From Larkinella arboricola (lineage in GTDB: Bacteria > Bacteroidota > Bacteroidia > Cytophagales > Spirosomataceae), in the NCBI RefSeq assembly GCF_003259745.1, contig NZ_QLMC01000007.1, positions 1 to 64,000 on the forward strand: 64,000 nucleotides of DNA. The letters run 5' to 3'. Shown here one piece after another: positions 8,029 through 16,746 of the stretch. The position numbers and the translations under genes were made by a program. The first letter of the stretch is position 1; each line of letters starts with the position of its first letter. The notes beneath the pieces were generated by a model. That model was not told the DNA's origin. It worked only from the letters and a program-made list of their open reading frames with translations, and did not search any database.

Positions 8029-8847
8029 ATGAAACGCATTCTCTTTACCATCAGCTTCCTGCTCACGGTTTTCGGTAGGCCGGCTTACGCGCAGCGGTAT
8101 TCCAATGCCGTTGGAATCTCCGTCGGTACGCTCACGCTCCGGATGCTCGATCAACAGGCGTCGCCGTTGCGGTACCGGGGCACAATTCGACCCGTATTTG
8201 GCTTACGCTACGGTCACGCGTCGGACCGTTCCCGGTTCAATCTCCGTTTATCGGGCGGGGCCGGTTCCATGAATCCCGAACGCTTCGGTTCCCGCTCGTA
8301 CGCCACCCCGTTTCCCGACGGCAAAACGTTTACGTATGACGTCTCATCGGTCTTTTACAGCGCTACCATCGAAGCGGATTACCTGCGCCGGGTCAGTTTG
8401 CCCGACAACGCCACGGGTAGTTTATGGGTGGGCGGGGCGTTGCAGGAATCCATGTGGTATGCCGATGAAGTGGCCAATTTTCCGTGGGTTATGAACACCG
8501 CAACCGTGGCCCCGGTGGTGCAGTATGACTACCCGTTTCAGCCCCGGCATACCTTCACACTCCGGGTCGATCTGGCGGTATTTGGCCTGATTACCCGCGC
8601 CATTTACGCTAACTTTCCGAAATCGACGGATGATACAAACGTGGGTGCGTATTTTAAACAGGGCACCCGAACGGCCACTATCAACAAACTGGGAAATGTC
8701 AATGTGCAACTGGGGTACGGTTTCCGCGTGAATTCCCGCATCAGCCTCGGGGCTTTCTACCGGGTCCGGTACCTGAGTTACCCGTTACCCCGTCCCATCC
8801 GGGCCGTCAGCAGCACCCTGTCGCTGGAAAGTGAGGTACGGTTTTAA
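8029..8847 (+). CDS. Predicted outer-membrane beta-barrel protein
   Basis: A 272-residue protein with a clear signal peptide (MKRILFTISFLLTVFGRPAYA, cleavage before QRYSN). The mature part alternates beta strands and turns and ends with SSTLSLESEVRF, a C-terminal Phe as in many outer-membrane barrels. Patterns such as FGLRYGHASDRSRFNLRLSGG and VNVQLGYGFRVNSRISLGAFY support a small porin-like or OmpW-like barrel. No family name can be given with confidence. It ends 24 bases before the S41 peptidase gene on the same strand, so the two may be cotranscribed. Confidence 0.7.
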   Translation: MKRILFTISFLLTVFGRPAYAQRYSNAVGISVGTLTLRMLDQQASPLRYRGTIRPVFGLRYGHASDRSRFNLRLSGGAGSMNPERFGSRSYATPFPDGKTFTYDVSSVFYSATIEADYLRRVSLPDNATGSLWVGGALQESMWYADEVANFPWVMNTATVAPVVQYDYPFQPRHTFTLRVDLAVFGLITRAIYANFPKSTDDTNVGAYFKQGTRTATINKLGNVNVQLGYGFRVNSRISLGAFYRVRYLSYPLPRPIRAVSSTLSLESEVRF

Positions 8848-8871
8848 TGTCAAAAACAGCATCTATCCTTC

Positions 8872-9930
8872 ATGAACAACAGCATGAAAACGAAACGGTT
8901 ATCTACTTTTCTGCACCTCCTGATCCTGGCCGGACTGGCCGCCGTAGAGACTTCCTGCACCCGGCAACTGATTGGTCCCGATGCGCCCAACACCCCGGTT
9001 GCCAATTTTGACCAGCTCTGGGGCGAGTACGACCGGATGTATGGAGCTTTTGAACCTAAAAAAATCGACTGGCAGGCGGCTTATCAGAAATACCGTCCGC
9101 TGGTCCGCGACAACATGAGCGATGCCGAACTGCTGAAGGTGATGACGCAATTGCTGGACGTGCTGGACGATAACCACGTGTACCTGCGCCCAACGACCAA
9201 CACGAATCTGCCCTGGTATGCGGGCGGTATTCTGGCCCGGACCCAAGTGGTGGATTATGACGGCGGGGTAGTGAAAAAATACCTGATCGAAACAAAAACA
9301 TACGGCAATGATCTGATTTACGGTAAATTGGCACCGACGGTGGGCTACCTGCTGCTGAAAGGATTTGAAAACAACATTGCCTATTACCCGAACGCGATGG
9401 ACTCGGTGCTGGCCTACATGAAGGAGCTGAAAGGCGTTGTGATTGACCTTCGCGACAACGGTGGGGGCGAAGACCGGGTGGCCCAGTACGTCGCCAACCG
9501 CTTTGCGACGGAAAAACACGTATCTTTCACGGCCCGGCTGCGGAATGGCCCCCGGCACACCGATTTTGGTCCGGAACTGCGGTTTTACACGCAACCGGAA
9601 GGCCGTTTTCAATACACCAGGCCGGTGGTGGTACTGACCAACCTGACCTCGTACAGTTCGGCGGAAACATTCATGCTGGCGATGCTTCAGAATAAAAACG
9701 TCACGCAGGTGGGCGACGTAACCGGGGGCGCTTTTTCGGATGCTGTCGAGCGGGAATTGCCCAACGGCTGGAGTTTCCGCGTCCCGATTGCCGACGTCCG
9801 CGACGCAAGCGGCAAAAACCGGGAAGGCATCGGAATTACGCCCAAAATTGTCGTGAAAAACAAACCGGAAGAGCTGAAAGCCGGTCGCGATAAGGCGCTG
9901 GAAAAAGCAATAGAACTCATTCTGAATTGA
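8872..9930 (+). CDS. S41-family peptidase, predicted lipoprotein
   Basis: The 352-residue product has an N-terminal signal ending in a lipobox (AAVETSC), which suggests a lipoprotein. The S41 core follows: KGVVIDLRDNGGG (GGxxG-type loop around residue 190), then TNLTSYSSAETFMLAML with the nucleophile Ser at about 262/263, and VGDVTGGAFSDA. The Ctp-type catalytic Lys (TfGKG) is absent. A His in LDDNHVYLRP (about residue 103) suits the tricorn/IRBP-type Ser-His arrangement instead. No PDZ domain is obvious. It probably cleaves C-terminal tails of envelope proteins; the substrate is unknown. An alternative start four codons downstream (MKTKRL) is equally possible. Confidence 0.88.
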   Translation: MNNSMKTKRLSTFLHLLILAGLAAVETSCTRQLIGPDAPNTPVANFDQLWGEYDRMYGAFEPKKIDWQAAYQKYRPLVRDNMSDAELLKVMTQLLDVLDDNHVYLRPTTNTNLPWYAGGILARTQVVDYDGGVVKKYLIETKTYGNDLIYGKLAPTVGYLLLKGFENNIAYYPNAMDSVLAYMKELKGVVIDLRDNGGGEDRVAQYVANRFATEKHVSFTARLRNGPRHTDFGPELRFYTQPEGRFQYTRPVVVLTNLTSYSSAETFMLAMLQNKNVTQVGDVTGGAFSDAVERELPNGWSFRVPIADVRDASGKNREGIGITPKIVVKNKPEELKAGRDKALEKAIELILN

Positions 9931-9965
9931 GATTACCGGTGGAGTAACGAAATTTCCTAAAGGCG

Positions 9966-11060
9966 ATGTCTCGCTACGGGGCATCATTTTACCCGGCGAA
10001 ATTCCGGTTCAAGACCCTTTATCCCGTGGAAAGATTAAACGACAAGTGGTTGCGGCTGGCGGGTATTCCGCTCGTCGCGTTCTTCGGCGACTGGATTTTC
10101 TACGACGAAATCAACCGTCGGCATGGGCAGTCGTTCTGGCTGGATGTGGTTGTCGGTGTTTTGGAAGCCTCGCTGCTCTGGACCGTTGCCCGTTACGGTA
10201 TTCTTCGGTCGCGACGGCGGTTTCCGGCGCTGGGTCAGACGCGCCAACGGATTGGTTTTCAGATTGGATGGTTTCTGGTAACGACGGCTTTGTTTCGGTT
10301 CGGAACCAGTTTGCTGTACGATCTGTCGCTTCTGTGGGGCTACCATTATACGCCCATGCGCTATGTTTATAACATTGCTGCCGGTATTTTCTGCATCATT
10401 CCAATTGCGGCCATCTATGAAGGAATTTACCTGTACCGGCAGTGGAAAGTAACGTATTACGAAGCCGAGGAATTAAAGAAAATCAACCTGCAAACACAGC
10501 TGGAGTCGCTCAAAGAGCAGGTAAAACCGCATTTTCTGTTCAATAGCCTCAATACTTTGCAGGGGCTGGTGCTGGAAGATGAGAAACAGAAAGCCGTGTC
10601 GTTTATCGGCAATTTGTCGCACGTTTACCGGTACCTGCTTCAGAGTAACGAGCAGCCGTTGATTTCGCTTGAGCGGGAACTGGAGTTTGTGCGGGCGTAC
10701 ATCGACCTGCTGAAAACCCGTTTCGAAAATGGTCTGAATCTGCTGGTAGAAGTGGCCCCCGACCTGCTCGACTACCACCTGCCGCCGTTGACCCTTCAGA
10801 TGCTGGTCGAAAATGCCGTTAAGCACAACGTCGTGTCGTCGTCGTTGCCGCTGACGATCCGGATGTACAGCGATGCGGGCCATAATCTGATTGTGTTGAA
10901 CACCTTACAAAAGAAAAAGGCAACCGTGCCATCCAACAAAACCGGTTTGGTCAACATCTCCGCCAAATACCGTCTGATGAACCAGCCCGATATTGTGATT
11001 CAACAGACGGACACCCATTTTCAGGTAATCGTACCGTTGCTGAAACCCGAAACCGTATGA
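9966..11060 (+). CDS. LytS/AlgZ-type sensor histidine kinase
   Basis: The 364-residue protein has four hydrophobic segments in the first ~145 residues, a short helical linker (RQWKVTYYEAEELKKINLQTQLESLKEQV), and then the His_kinase domain with phospho-acceptor motif KPHFLFNSLNTLQGL near residue 180. A HATPase region follows (LQMLVENAVKHNVV, residues about 278-292). Kinases of this type have a membrane sensor without a large periplasmic domain and usually phosphorylate a LytTR regulator. The next gene is exactly that and overlaps by 4 bases (ATGA). A GTG start at 10026 (VERLNDKW) would remove 20 residues without affecting the domains. Signal unknown. Confidence 0.93.
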   Translation: MSRYGASFYPAKFRFKTLYPVERLNDKWLRLAGIPLVAFFGDWIFYDEINRRHGQSFWLDVVVGVLEASLLWTVARYGILRSRRRFPALGQTRQRIGFQIGWFLVTTALFRFGTSLLYDLSLLWGYHYTPMRYVYNIAAGIFCIIPIAAIYEGIYLYRQWKVTYYEAEELKKINLQTQLESLKEQVKPHFLFNSLNTLQGLVLEDEKQKAVSFIGNLSHVYRYLLQSNEQPLISLERELEFVRAYIDLLKTRFENGLNLLVEVAPDLLDYHLPPLTLQMLVENAVKHNVVSSSLPLTIRMYSDAGHNLIVLNTLQKKKATVPSNKTGLVNISAKYRLMNQPDIVIQQTDTHFQVIVPLLKPETV

Positions 11061-11833
11061 CGATTTTAATCATTGAAGACGAAACCATTGCTGCCCGTCA
11101 ACTCAAAAACATGGTGCTGAAAGCCGAAGCGGACGCCGAGGTCGTTGGGGTGCTGGACGGGGTGGCCACGTCGGTGCAGTGGCTGAGCAGCCATCCGGCA
11201 CCGGACCTGATTCTGATGGATATTGAACTGGTCGATGGGCAGAGTTTTGAGATTTTTGGCCAGGTGGACGTGAAAAGCCCGGTTATTTTTACGACGGCTT
11301 ACGACGAGTTTGCACTCAAGGCCTTCCGGGTCAACAGCATTGATTACCTGCTCAAACCCATTGAGGAAACCGCCCTGCGCCGATCATTGCTGAAGTTCAG
11401 GCAGTTGAAAGAAGTGTACGGAGCGCCCGGTCCGTTGCAGCAAATTGAGAATCTGATCAGCGAGCTAGGGCGTCGCGCCATGCCTGCCGGAACCTACCGC
11501 GACCGGTTTCTGGTGCGGCAGGGCCAACGGCTGATTCCGGTGGGGGCCGGGGAAGTCGCCTATTTTTTCAGCCAGAATAAAGCTTCTTTCATCCGAACGT
11601 ATGACAACCGGCTGTTCCACCTCGATTATACGCTGGACGAACTGGAAGAAAATCTCAATCCGCAGCACTTTTACCGGGCCAACCGGCAGTTTATCGTGAG
11701 CCACAAAGCGGTGGAAAAACTGCATTTTTATTTCAACAACAAGCTGAAAGTCGAGTTGCGGCCCGCGGTTGAGGAAGAGGTACTTGTTAGCCGGGAGAAG
11801 GCGACGGCGTTCCGGCGGTGGCTGGGCGAGTGA
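11057..11833 (+). CDS. LytTR-type response regulator
   Basis: A 258-residue regulator. The receiver domain (1-120) has the acidic pocket IIEDE near the start, phospho-acceptor Asp at residue 55 (LILMDIEL), a Thr in IFTTAYDEFA and the conserved Lys in DYLLKPIEE. A linker leads to a LytTR DNA-binding domain (about 150-256) with DRFLVRQGQRLIPV, VAYFFSQNKASFIRT, RLFHLDYTLDELEE and FYRANRQFIVSHKAV. It is paired with the overlapping kinase gene upstream. LytTR regulators bind short direct repeats in promoters; none was identified here. Targets are unknown. Confidence 0.95.
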   Translation: MTILIIEDETIAARQLKNMVLKAEADAEVVGVLDGVATSVQWLSSHPAPDLILMDIELVDGQSFEIFGQVDVKSPVIFTTAYDEFALKAFRVNSIDYLLKPIEETALRRSLLKFRQLKEVYGAPGPLQQIENLISELGRRAMPAGTYRDRFLVRQGQRLIPVGAGEVAYFFSQNKASFIRTYDNRLFHLDYTLDELEENLNPQHFYRANRQFIVSHKAVEKLHFYFNNKLKVELRPAVEEEVLVSREKATAFRRWLGE

Positions 11834-11914
11834 AAACATACCGGCGGACTCTCGTCCGGGTTCTTTCAACAGTACGTTCAGAAGAAACCCGGACGCAAAT
11901 CCGCAGCTACGGTA

Positions 11915-13309
11915 TTACAGAATAAACTGGCTTAAATCCCGGTTTTTAACCAGGGAATTCAGCCTTTCAGAAACCATTTCTTTGGTGATAACAACCTTTG
12001 AATTCGCACCAATGGCGTCTGGAATATCAAACATGAAGTCGTTCAGCAAATGGCTCATGACGGTTTGCAACCGGCGCGCGCCGATGTTCTCGACTTCCGA
12101 ATTAACCTGGAAGGCAATCCGGGCGATTTCGCGCAGGGAATCTTCGTTAAACGTCAATTCCACATCCTCAGCCGCCAGCATGGCCACATATTGCTTCGTC
12201 AGCGCGTTTTTGGGCGCTTTCAGGATCTGGAAAAAATCGTCTTCCGACAAACTTTGCAGCTCCACCCGAATCGGGAAGCGGCCCTGCAACTCTGGAATCA
12301 GGTCTGACGGTTTGGCGACGTGAAAAGCCCCGGCGGCCACAAACAGAATGTAATCGGTGTTGATGCTGCCGTATTTGGTGTTGACGGTGCTGCCCTCCAC
12401 AATCGGGAGCATATCGCGCTGTACACCCTCGCGGCTGACGTCCGGTCCGCCCGAACCACCGCCCCGGCTGGACGCAATCTTGTCGATTTCGTCGATGAAA
12501 ATAATCCCGGTATTTTCGGCTTTGCGGATGGCCTCGTCCTTCACCTCATCCATGTCGATGAGCTTGGCGGCTTCTTCTTCGAGCAGGATTTTCTTGGCTT
12601 CGGCAATGGTCACCTTGCGCTTTTTACCGCGCCGGGGCATCATTCCGCCAATCATTTCCTGGATGTTCATCATCGACAGTTCATCGACCGTGCCGCCGAT
12701 CATCCCGATATTGGGAGCCTGGTTCTGCTGCACATCAATCTCAATTTTGCGCTCGTCCATCTCACCGTTGCGGATTTTCTCCCGAAACCGTTCGCGGGTT
12801 CGCTCATTCAGTTCGGCGTCCGAGTCGGGCATATCGTTTTTGTTGGCGGGCTCGTCGAGCACAAAACCGGTGGGCTGTTTGATCGGCGGAATCAGAATAT
12901 CCAGAATCAGGTCCTCCACAATCTGGAGGGCGCGGGTTTTGACCAGTTCTTTTTTGGACGCTTTAACCATATTCACCGACTGCTCGACCAGGTCACGCAC
13001 CATGCTTTCCACATCGCGGCCCACATACCCGACCTCCGTAAACTTGGAAGCTTCTACTTTGGTAAACGGCGCATCGGCAATTTTAGCCAGCCGCCGGGCA
13101 ATCTCCGTTTTCCCAACTCCGGTTGCCCCAATCATCAGAATGTTGTTGGGCGTAATTTCCCGCTGCATCTCGGGCGTACTGTTCATCCGTCGCCAGCGGT
13201 TGCGGAGGGCAATGGCAACGTTTCGTTTGGCATCGTGCTGACCAATAATGTACTGATCGAGTTCGGCAACGATTTGGCGTGGGGTTAAATCTTTGAGTTC
13301 TTGCGTCAT
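11915..13309 (-). CDS. hslU: ATP-dependent protease ATPase subunit HslU (ClpY)
   Basis: The 464-residue protein is an AAA+ unfoldase of the HslUV protease. It has the family N-terminus LTPRQIVAELDQYIIGQ, sensor GYVGRDVESMVRDLVE pore region (GYVG), Walker A GATGVGKT near residue 60, the inserted I-domain (about 110-240), Walker B IIFIDEIDKIA and the C-terminal tail DLSQFIL that docks into HslV. It is slightly longer than the E. coli protein, within the family range. It unfolds substrates and feeds them to the HslV peptidase. hslV is not in this window, so the usual hslV-hslU operon is split here. It lies last in a minus-strand series behind porQ, 141 bases away. Confidence 0.97.
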   Translation of the reverse strand: MTQELKDLTPRQIVAELDQYIIGQHDAKRNVAIALRNRWRRMNSTPEMQREITPNNILMIGATGVGKTEIARRLAKIADAPFTKVEASKFTEVGYVGRDVESMVRDLVEQSVNMVKASKKELVKTRALQIVEDLILDILIPPIKQPTGFVLDEPANKNDMPDSDAELNERTRERFREKIRNGEMDERKIEIDVQQNQAPNIGMIGGTVDELSMMNIQEMIGGMMPRRGKKRKVTIAEAKKILLEEEAAKLIDMDEVKDEAIRKAENTGIIFIDEIDKIASSRGGGSGGPDVSREGVQRDMLPIVEGSTVNTKYGSINTDYILFVAAGAFHVAKPSDLIPELQGRFPIRVELQSLSEDDFFQILKAPKNALTKQYVAMLAAEDVELTFNEDSLREIARIAFQVNSEVENIGARRLQTVMSHLLNDFMFDIPDAIGANSKVVITKEMVSERLNSLVKNRDLSQFIL

Positions 13310-13450
13310 AGTAAATGGATAATCAACAACGAAGAATGAATCAGAAACGGTGCGGCCGGATTTAGAGAAGTCCTGCTCCCGGGAAGATCGGATTCATTGT
13401 TCATTAACAACAAAGAAACGTAGGAAACGGCAATTCTTGCCCCCATTTTC

Positions 13451-14497
13451 CTATTTTTTTGGCAAAATGCGGTCGAGGTCAAGCCGGACTGTTAGATAAC
13501 TGCTTCCGCCGACGGCGGGTGTTGCCAGCGCCCGGGCGTAGGTCAACTGGAACCCTGTTGCCTGAATGGCCGCACCAAACGAAAACCCGGCTGCTCCCGA
13601 CCCCGTTGCCAGTTTGCCTTCCTGCCGGCGCAGGTGGTTATAACCCGCCAGCAGATTGACGTTGCGGTGAATCAGAAACTCCAGTCCGACGGCCAGGTGG
13701 CGCATGATTTTTTCCGGAACCGCAATCCGGCGCGGAATCGGATTTCCATCCAGATCATACGTCACGTTCTGCGCCGGGTCGTTATAAACAATGTCGAACC
13801 GATGCAGGTGATGAGCCGTCAGGGTGGCACGGATGGGCAGGTGCTCCGGTCTGACGGTTACACCGGCCTGTAGATCAAACGGTAAATCGGGCGATCCGGT
13901 TGCCTGACCAGGCAAATAGCTCTTCAGCCGAAACCCCACATTTTTGGCTACCAGTCCGAACGTTAACTCTTTTTCGGGATGCCGCCACGTGCCGCCCAGA
14001 TCAAACAGAATCGCAAACGCCGAGTAGGTCTCAATGGAGGAGCCAACGGCTTTTAGGGTCGCCCCGAGGGTGAAGTTGCCTTCCGTGCGGGCGTGCGTCA
14101 GACTCAGCGCGTAGTCGTTTGCCGTAAACGTCCCAACCGGGTTGCCCAGTAAATCGGTCTGCTCAAACGAACCGTAACTCAGGTACTGCAACCCGGCAGC
14201 CCAATATCCTTTGCTCCGGATGGGTAAACCGTATTGCAACCCATAAAAGCGGGTGTCGGCAAAATATGGCACAAACGACAGCGACAATTGATTCCGCCCG
14301 GACGAATCGAGCAACGCCGGATTTTGCAGAAAAAACAGGGCCTGCGGCTGCGTATTCGATGCGGCCACACCACCCAAAGCCGCTACCCGGGCATTGGTCG
14401 GAATGCGCAAAAAGCTAAAACGATCCTGTCCGCCCGGCGGCTGGGCGTTCGCAAGAGCAGAAAGTAACGCAAAAATCGCTGCGAAACAGGCTTTCAA
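13451..14497 (-). CDS. porQ: PorQ-like type IX secretion system outer-membrane protein
   Basis: A 348-residue protein with a signal peptide (FAAIFALLSALANA) and the PorV/PorQ beta-barrel pattern: FSFLRIPTNARVAALGGVAAS, then LFFLQNPALLDSSG, repeated aromatic strands such as YWAAGLQYLSYGSFEQTD, and LTFGLVAKNVGF. The mature N-terminus (GGQDRFSFL) and length fit PorQ better than PorV. In Porphyromonas PorQ works with PorU/PorV/PorZ in the attachment complex that anchors type IX cargo. A cargo-type protein is encoded in this window at 52423. The start is TTG at 14497; no in-frame ATG precedes the signal sequence, so the start is somewhat uncertain. Confidence 0.82.
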   Translation of the reverse strand: MKACFAAIFALLSALANAQPPGGQDRFSFLRIPTNARVAALGGVAASNTQPQALFFLQNPALLDSSGRNQLSLSFVPYFADTRFYGLQYGLPIRSKGYWAAGLQYLSYGSFEQTDLLGNPVGTFTANDYALSLTHARTEGNFTLGATLKAVGSSIETYSAFAILFDLGGTWRHPEKELTFGLVAKNVGFRLKSYLPGQATGSPDLPFDLQAGVTVRPEHLPIRATLTAHHLHRFDIVYNDPAQNVTYDLDGNPIPRRIAVPEKIMRHLAVGLEFLIHRNVNLLAGYNHLRRQEGKLATGSGAAGFSFGAAIQATGFQLTYARALATPAVGGSSYLTVRLDLDRILPKK

Positions 14498-14584
14498 GGG
14501 CGTTTGGTTTGCGGTTTCTGAGTAGGCTCCTCGCTGAGACGAACGGTCGAAGCCAGCCGGAACCGTAATCGGAAAGCCGTAAAG

Positions 14585-15325
14585 CTACAAAACATACCCC
14601 AATTTTATTCCCAGCGTCCCGCTAAGCCGTGAACCCGCCTGCCCGGCGTCCCAGCCAAACACCGAACCGGTGGAACGAACGATGTTGTCGTTACCATTGG
14701 CCGGATTACTAAACCGGAAGAGGCTTAAAGTCCGGAAACCCAGCCCCATATAAAAATCCAGAAGCAAACGGTTTTCACCGGGAATGCTCAGTACGAATTG
14801 GCGGCCGAGTTTGAAATGAGCGCCCCAAACCGTTCGGTACATCGGGAAGGTACCCTGCTGGAAATAGGCGCAGGTTCCGTCCAGACATTCCCGACCCACG
14901 GCGGTCGTTTCCAGCACCGTGAGTTGTTTGAAAAACGTTTCGACGGCAATGTAGCGGCCAATGGGTGGGGTGGCATAATGCGGTCGGCGGTTGCTCCGAT
15001 ACCGGCCCGAATACCGTCGCCACTCAAGCCGACCGCGCCAGACTTCAAAGTCATCATAGTCGTCGCGCCGGTATGGATACAGGTTGAGAGCCTGCCATCC
15101 GTAGCCGAATTCGGCCTGAATGGCGTGTTTTCGGCCTAAAAGCCGTTCAGCCCCGAACTGAATCGTGTTGTCGAGATCAATCAGGGACAGCGGAGCAAAC
15201 TTGACCACCCACTGCGGAGGACGGTTCAGAACGGGCGTCAGCGTATCGGGCAGAACCCGTTGGGCCAGTCCGTTCAGCGAAAAAAGAAACAGCAAGACGA
15301 GTACTTTGCAAAAACGATCCGCCAT
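14585..15325 (-). CDS. Predicted outer-membrane beta-barrel protein (DUF3575-like)
   Basis: A 246-residue protein with a signal peptide (VLVLLFLFSLNGLAQ). The mature protein starts with a PPQWVVKFAPLSLIDLDNTIQFGAE strand pair like those of DUF3575-type OMPs, then many aromatic strands (HAIQAEFGYGWQALNLYPY, LLLDFYMGLGFRTLSLFRF) and a C-terminal LGIKLGYVL. The ATG shares one base with the TGA of the LVIVD lipoprotein gene upstream (TGATG), so the two are translationally coupled and probably function together. Family name is tentative. Confidence 0.7.
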   Translation of the reverse strand: MADRFCKVLVLLFLFSLNGLAQRVLPDTLTPVLNRPPQWVVKFAPLSLIDLDNTIQFGAERLLGRKHAIQAEFGYGWQALNLYPYRRDDYDDFEVWRGRLEWRRYSGRYRSNRRPHYATPPIGRYIAVETFFKQLTVLETTAVGRECLDGTCAYFQQGTFPMYRTVWGAHFKLGRQFVLSIPGENRLLLDFYMGLGFRTLSLFRFSNPANGNDNIVRSTGSVFGWDAGQAGSRLSGTLGIKLGYVL

Positions 15326-16083
15326 CAGTTTTCAATCGGAAGTTTACTGAGCAGCGTCAGGCGTTGCGACGAATCGTAGCGGTACTGGAAGATACCGTCT
15401 TTTCCGGTGACGATCAGCACCGAACGGTTGGGAATTACGTCGTAGGAACGAATGTCGTTAAAGGTTTTAATGAGTTTGAGGTCAACCGGATCGGTGGCGT
15501 CGAACACCTTCAGGCCGGAATCGCCTTCGGAAACAAACAGCAGGTTACCGTCGATGCCCAAACCGTGCGGATTGATCATCGGGATGGAGTTGACCTGCAC
15601 CGGATATTCCAGGTTGCTGATGTCGACCACCTCCAGCCGGTTGGGGCCGGTGTTGCAGGAGGTGCCGCTGCGAAGCGTGACGTAGGCATAATTGCCCTGG
15701 GCTACCACCGGGTCGCAGCTAAAAATGTGCCGGTACAAAGCCGTCTGCTGCGGTTTGGCCGGGTTGTTCAGGTTCATGATGTACATACCGGTCTGAGTAC
15801 CGATAAAAAGGTGGTTGTTGTACGGGAAGATGGTTTCCACCCCAAAACCGAGCGATGTTTTGCCGAGGCTGCTGGGGTTGTCGCTCTGCTGGATGTCGTA
15901 CACTTGCAGGCTGTGCTGATTGACCACGTACAGGTGATTGCCCGCAATGGCAAACCGGGCCATCGAGCCTCCCGTTCCGCTGCCACCGCCGGGGTTGATC
16001 GTTCCGCTGTCTTTGTTGGCCAGTTCGGAGCAACCCGTCAGGGCGGTGAGTCCGATTAAGATACCGTATAAATAGCTTTTCAT
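15325..16083 (-). CDS. LVIVD-repeat lipoprotein
   Basis: I place the start at 16083 (MKSYLYGILIGLTALTGC), which gives a 252-residue protein with a proper lipobox Cys; the longer open frame adds only a basic lead. After a Gly/Ser linker come repeats of the type HLYVVNQHSLQVYDIQQ, HLFIGTQTGMYIMNLNNP, LLFVSEGDSGLKVFDATDP and VIPNRSVLIVTGKDGIFQYRYD. These are LVIVD/beta-propeller-like blades found in Bacteroidota surface lipoproteins. It is the second of two such genes in tandem, 11 bases apart, and its stop overlaps the start of the next outer-membrane gene. Role unknown, probably protein or ligand binding at the cell surface. Confidence 0.82.
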   Translation of the reverse strand: MKSYLYGILIGLTALTGCSELANKDSGTINPGGGSGTGGSMARFAIAGNHLYVVNQHSLQVYDIQQSDNPSSLGKTSLGFGVETIFPYNNHLFIGTQTGMYIMNLNNPAKPQQTALYRHIFSCDPVVAQGNYAYVTLRSGTSCNTGPNRLEVVDISNLEYPVQVNSIPMINPHGLGIDGNLLFVSEGDSGLKVFDATDPVDLKLIKTFNDIRSYDVIPNRSVLIVTGKDGIFQYRYDSSQRLTLLSKLPIEN

Positions 16084-16094
16084 GGGGCTGACGG

Positions 16095-16643
16095 TTAACG
16101 GAAGCATTTCGGATTGGTGAGCCGGGCGGTTTCCCAGCGGACGACGACGCCTTTTTCGGGATCGGCGCATTCAAACGGCACCCCCCGCTGCGAGGGGTAG
16201 GAGGGATACGGATAGGCATCCTTGATGCGTTTCAGAACCGTTACCTGGCGGGGATCGGCGATGTCCAGCGCGACCAGATCAACCGAGTTATCGACGTACA
16301 GCACCTGATCCTTTACGGCCATATCGATGTTGCCCGGTACGGACACAAACGAGATTTTCTGTGGTTTGGCGGGGTTGCTGTTGTCGATGATGTGGACGCC
16401 CCTGCCTTGTTCGTTGATAAACAAATATCCGCCTTTAATGTATATCTTACCGGGATTCTTAAGCGGTTGCGGCTCCAGCGTTTCAATGGTGCGCACATCC
16501 TCATAGGAGGCATAAACCGGTCGAAGCCCCTGAACCTGCTGGGCCGTATCGACTTCGGTATTGGTTTCGCAGCCGAAAGCCGTCAGCAAAAGCAGGGAAA
16601 CGGTCAATTGTTGAACCAATGAAGGATAGGACAGATGTTTCAT
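16095..16643 (-). CDS. LVIVD-repeat lipoprotein, short paralogue
   Basis: The start at 16643 (MKHLSYPS) gives 182 residues with a lipobox (LLLTAFGC). Visible repeats are [63 protein letters not shown]; the last part, ending PKCFR, holds a Cys pair. It resembles the next gene (16083-15325) but has only about half as many blades, so it may be a partial duplicate or a distinct partner. It begins the minus-strand group and is divergent from the carboxyltransferase gene, with about 100 bases between. Confidence 0.78.
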   Translation of the reverse strand: MKHLSYPSLVQQLTVSLLLLTAFGCETNTEVDTAQQVQGLRPVYASYEDVRTIETLEPQPLKNPGKIYIKGGYLFINEQGRGVHIIDNSNPAKPQKISFVSVPGNIDMAVKDQVLYVDNSVDLVALDIADPRQVTVLKRIKDAYPYPSYPSQRGVPFECADPEKGVVVRWETARLTNPKCFR

Positions 16644-16690
16644 AAAAGCCGCTGATTGGTGCAACTATGATTCAAATTTGGATAAAAACG

Positions 16691-16718
16691 TTGGATTTGC
16701 CAGGAAAAATTATTTTTG
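16691..16718 (+). promoter_or_regulatory. Promoter: TTG - 17 bases - TATTTTTG
   Basis: TTG at 16691-16693 and TATTTTTG at 16711-16718 match the Bacteroidota -33/-7 pattern. The -7 box is about 28 bases upstream of the ATG at 16747, which supports choosing that start over an upstream in-frame non-ATG codon at 16678, because that codon would precede the transcription start. Confidence 0.65.
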
Positions 16719-16746
16719 TCACATTACTTTCAACCGGACCCCGTGC

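Noticed and set aside
9654-9663. Ctp-type catalytic lysine in the S41 peptidase
   Set aside because: The expected TfGKG is absent; the protein fits the Ser/His-type subgroup instead, so it was not called inactive.
12320-13288. Long plus-strand frames opposite hslU
   Set aside because: Antisense shadows of hslU; hslU is conserved throughout.
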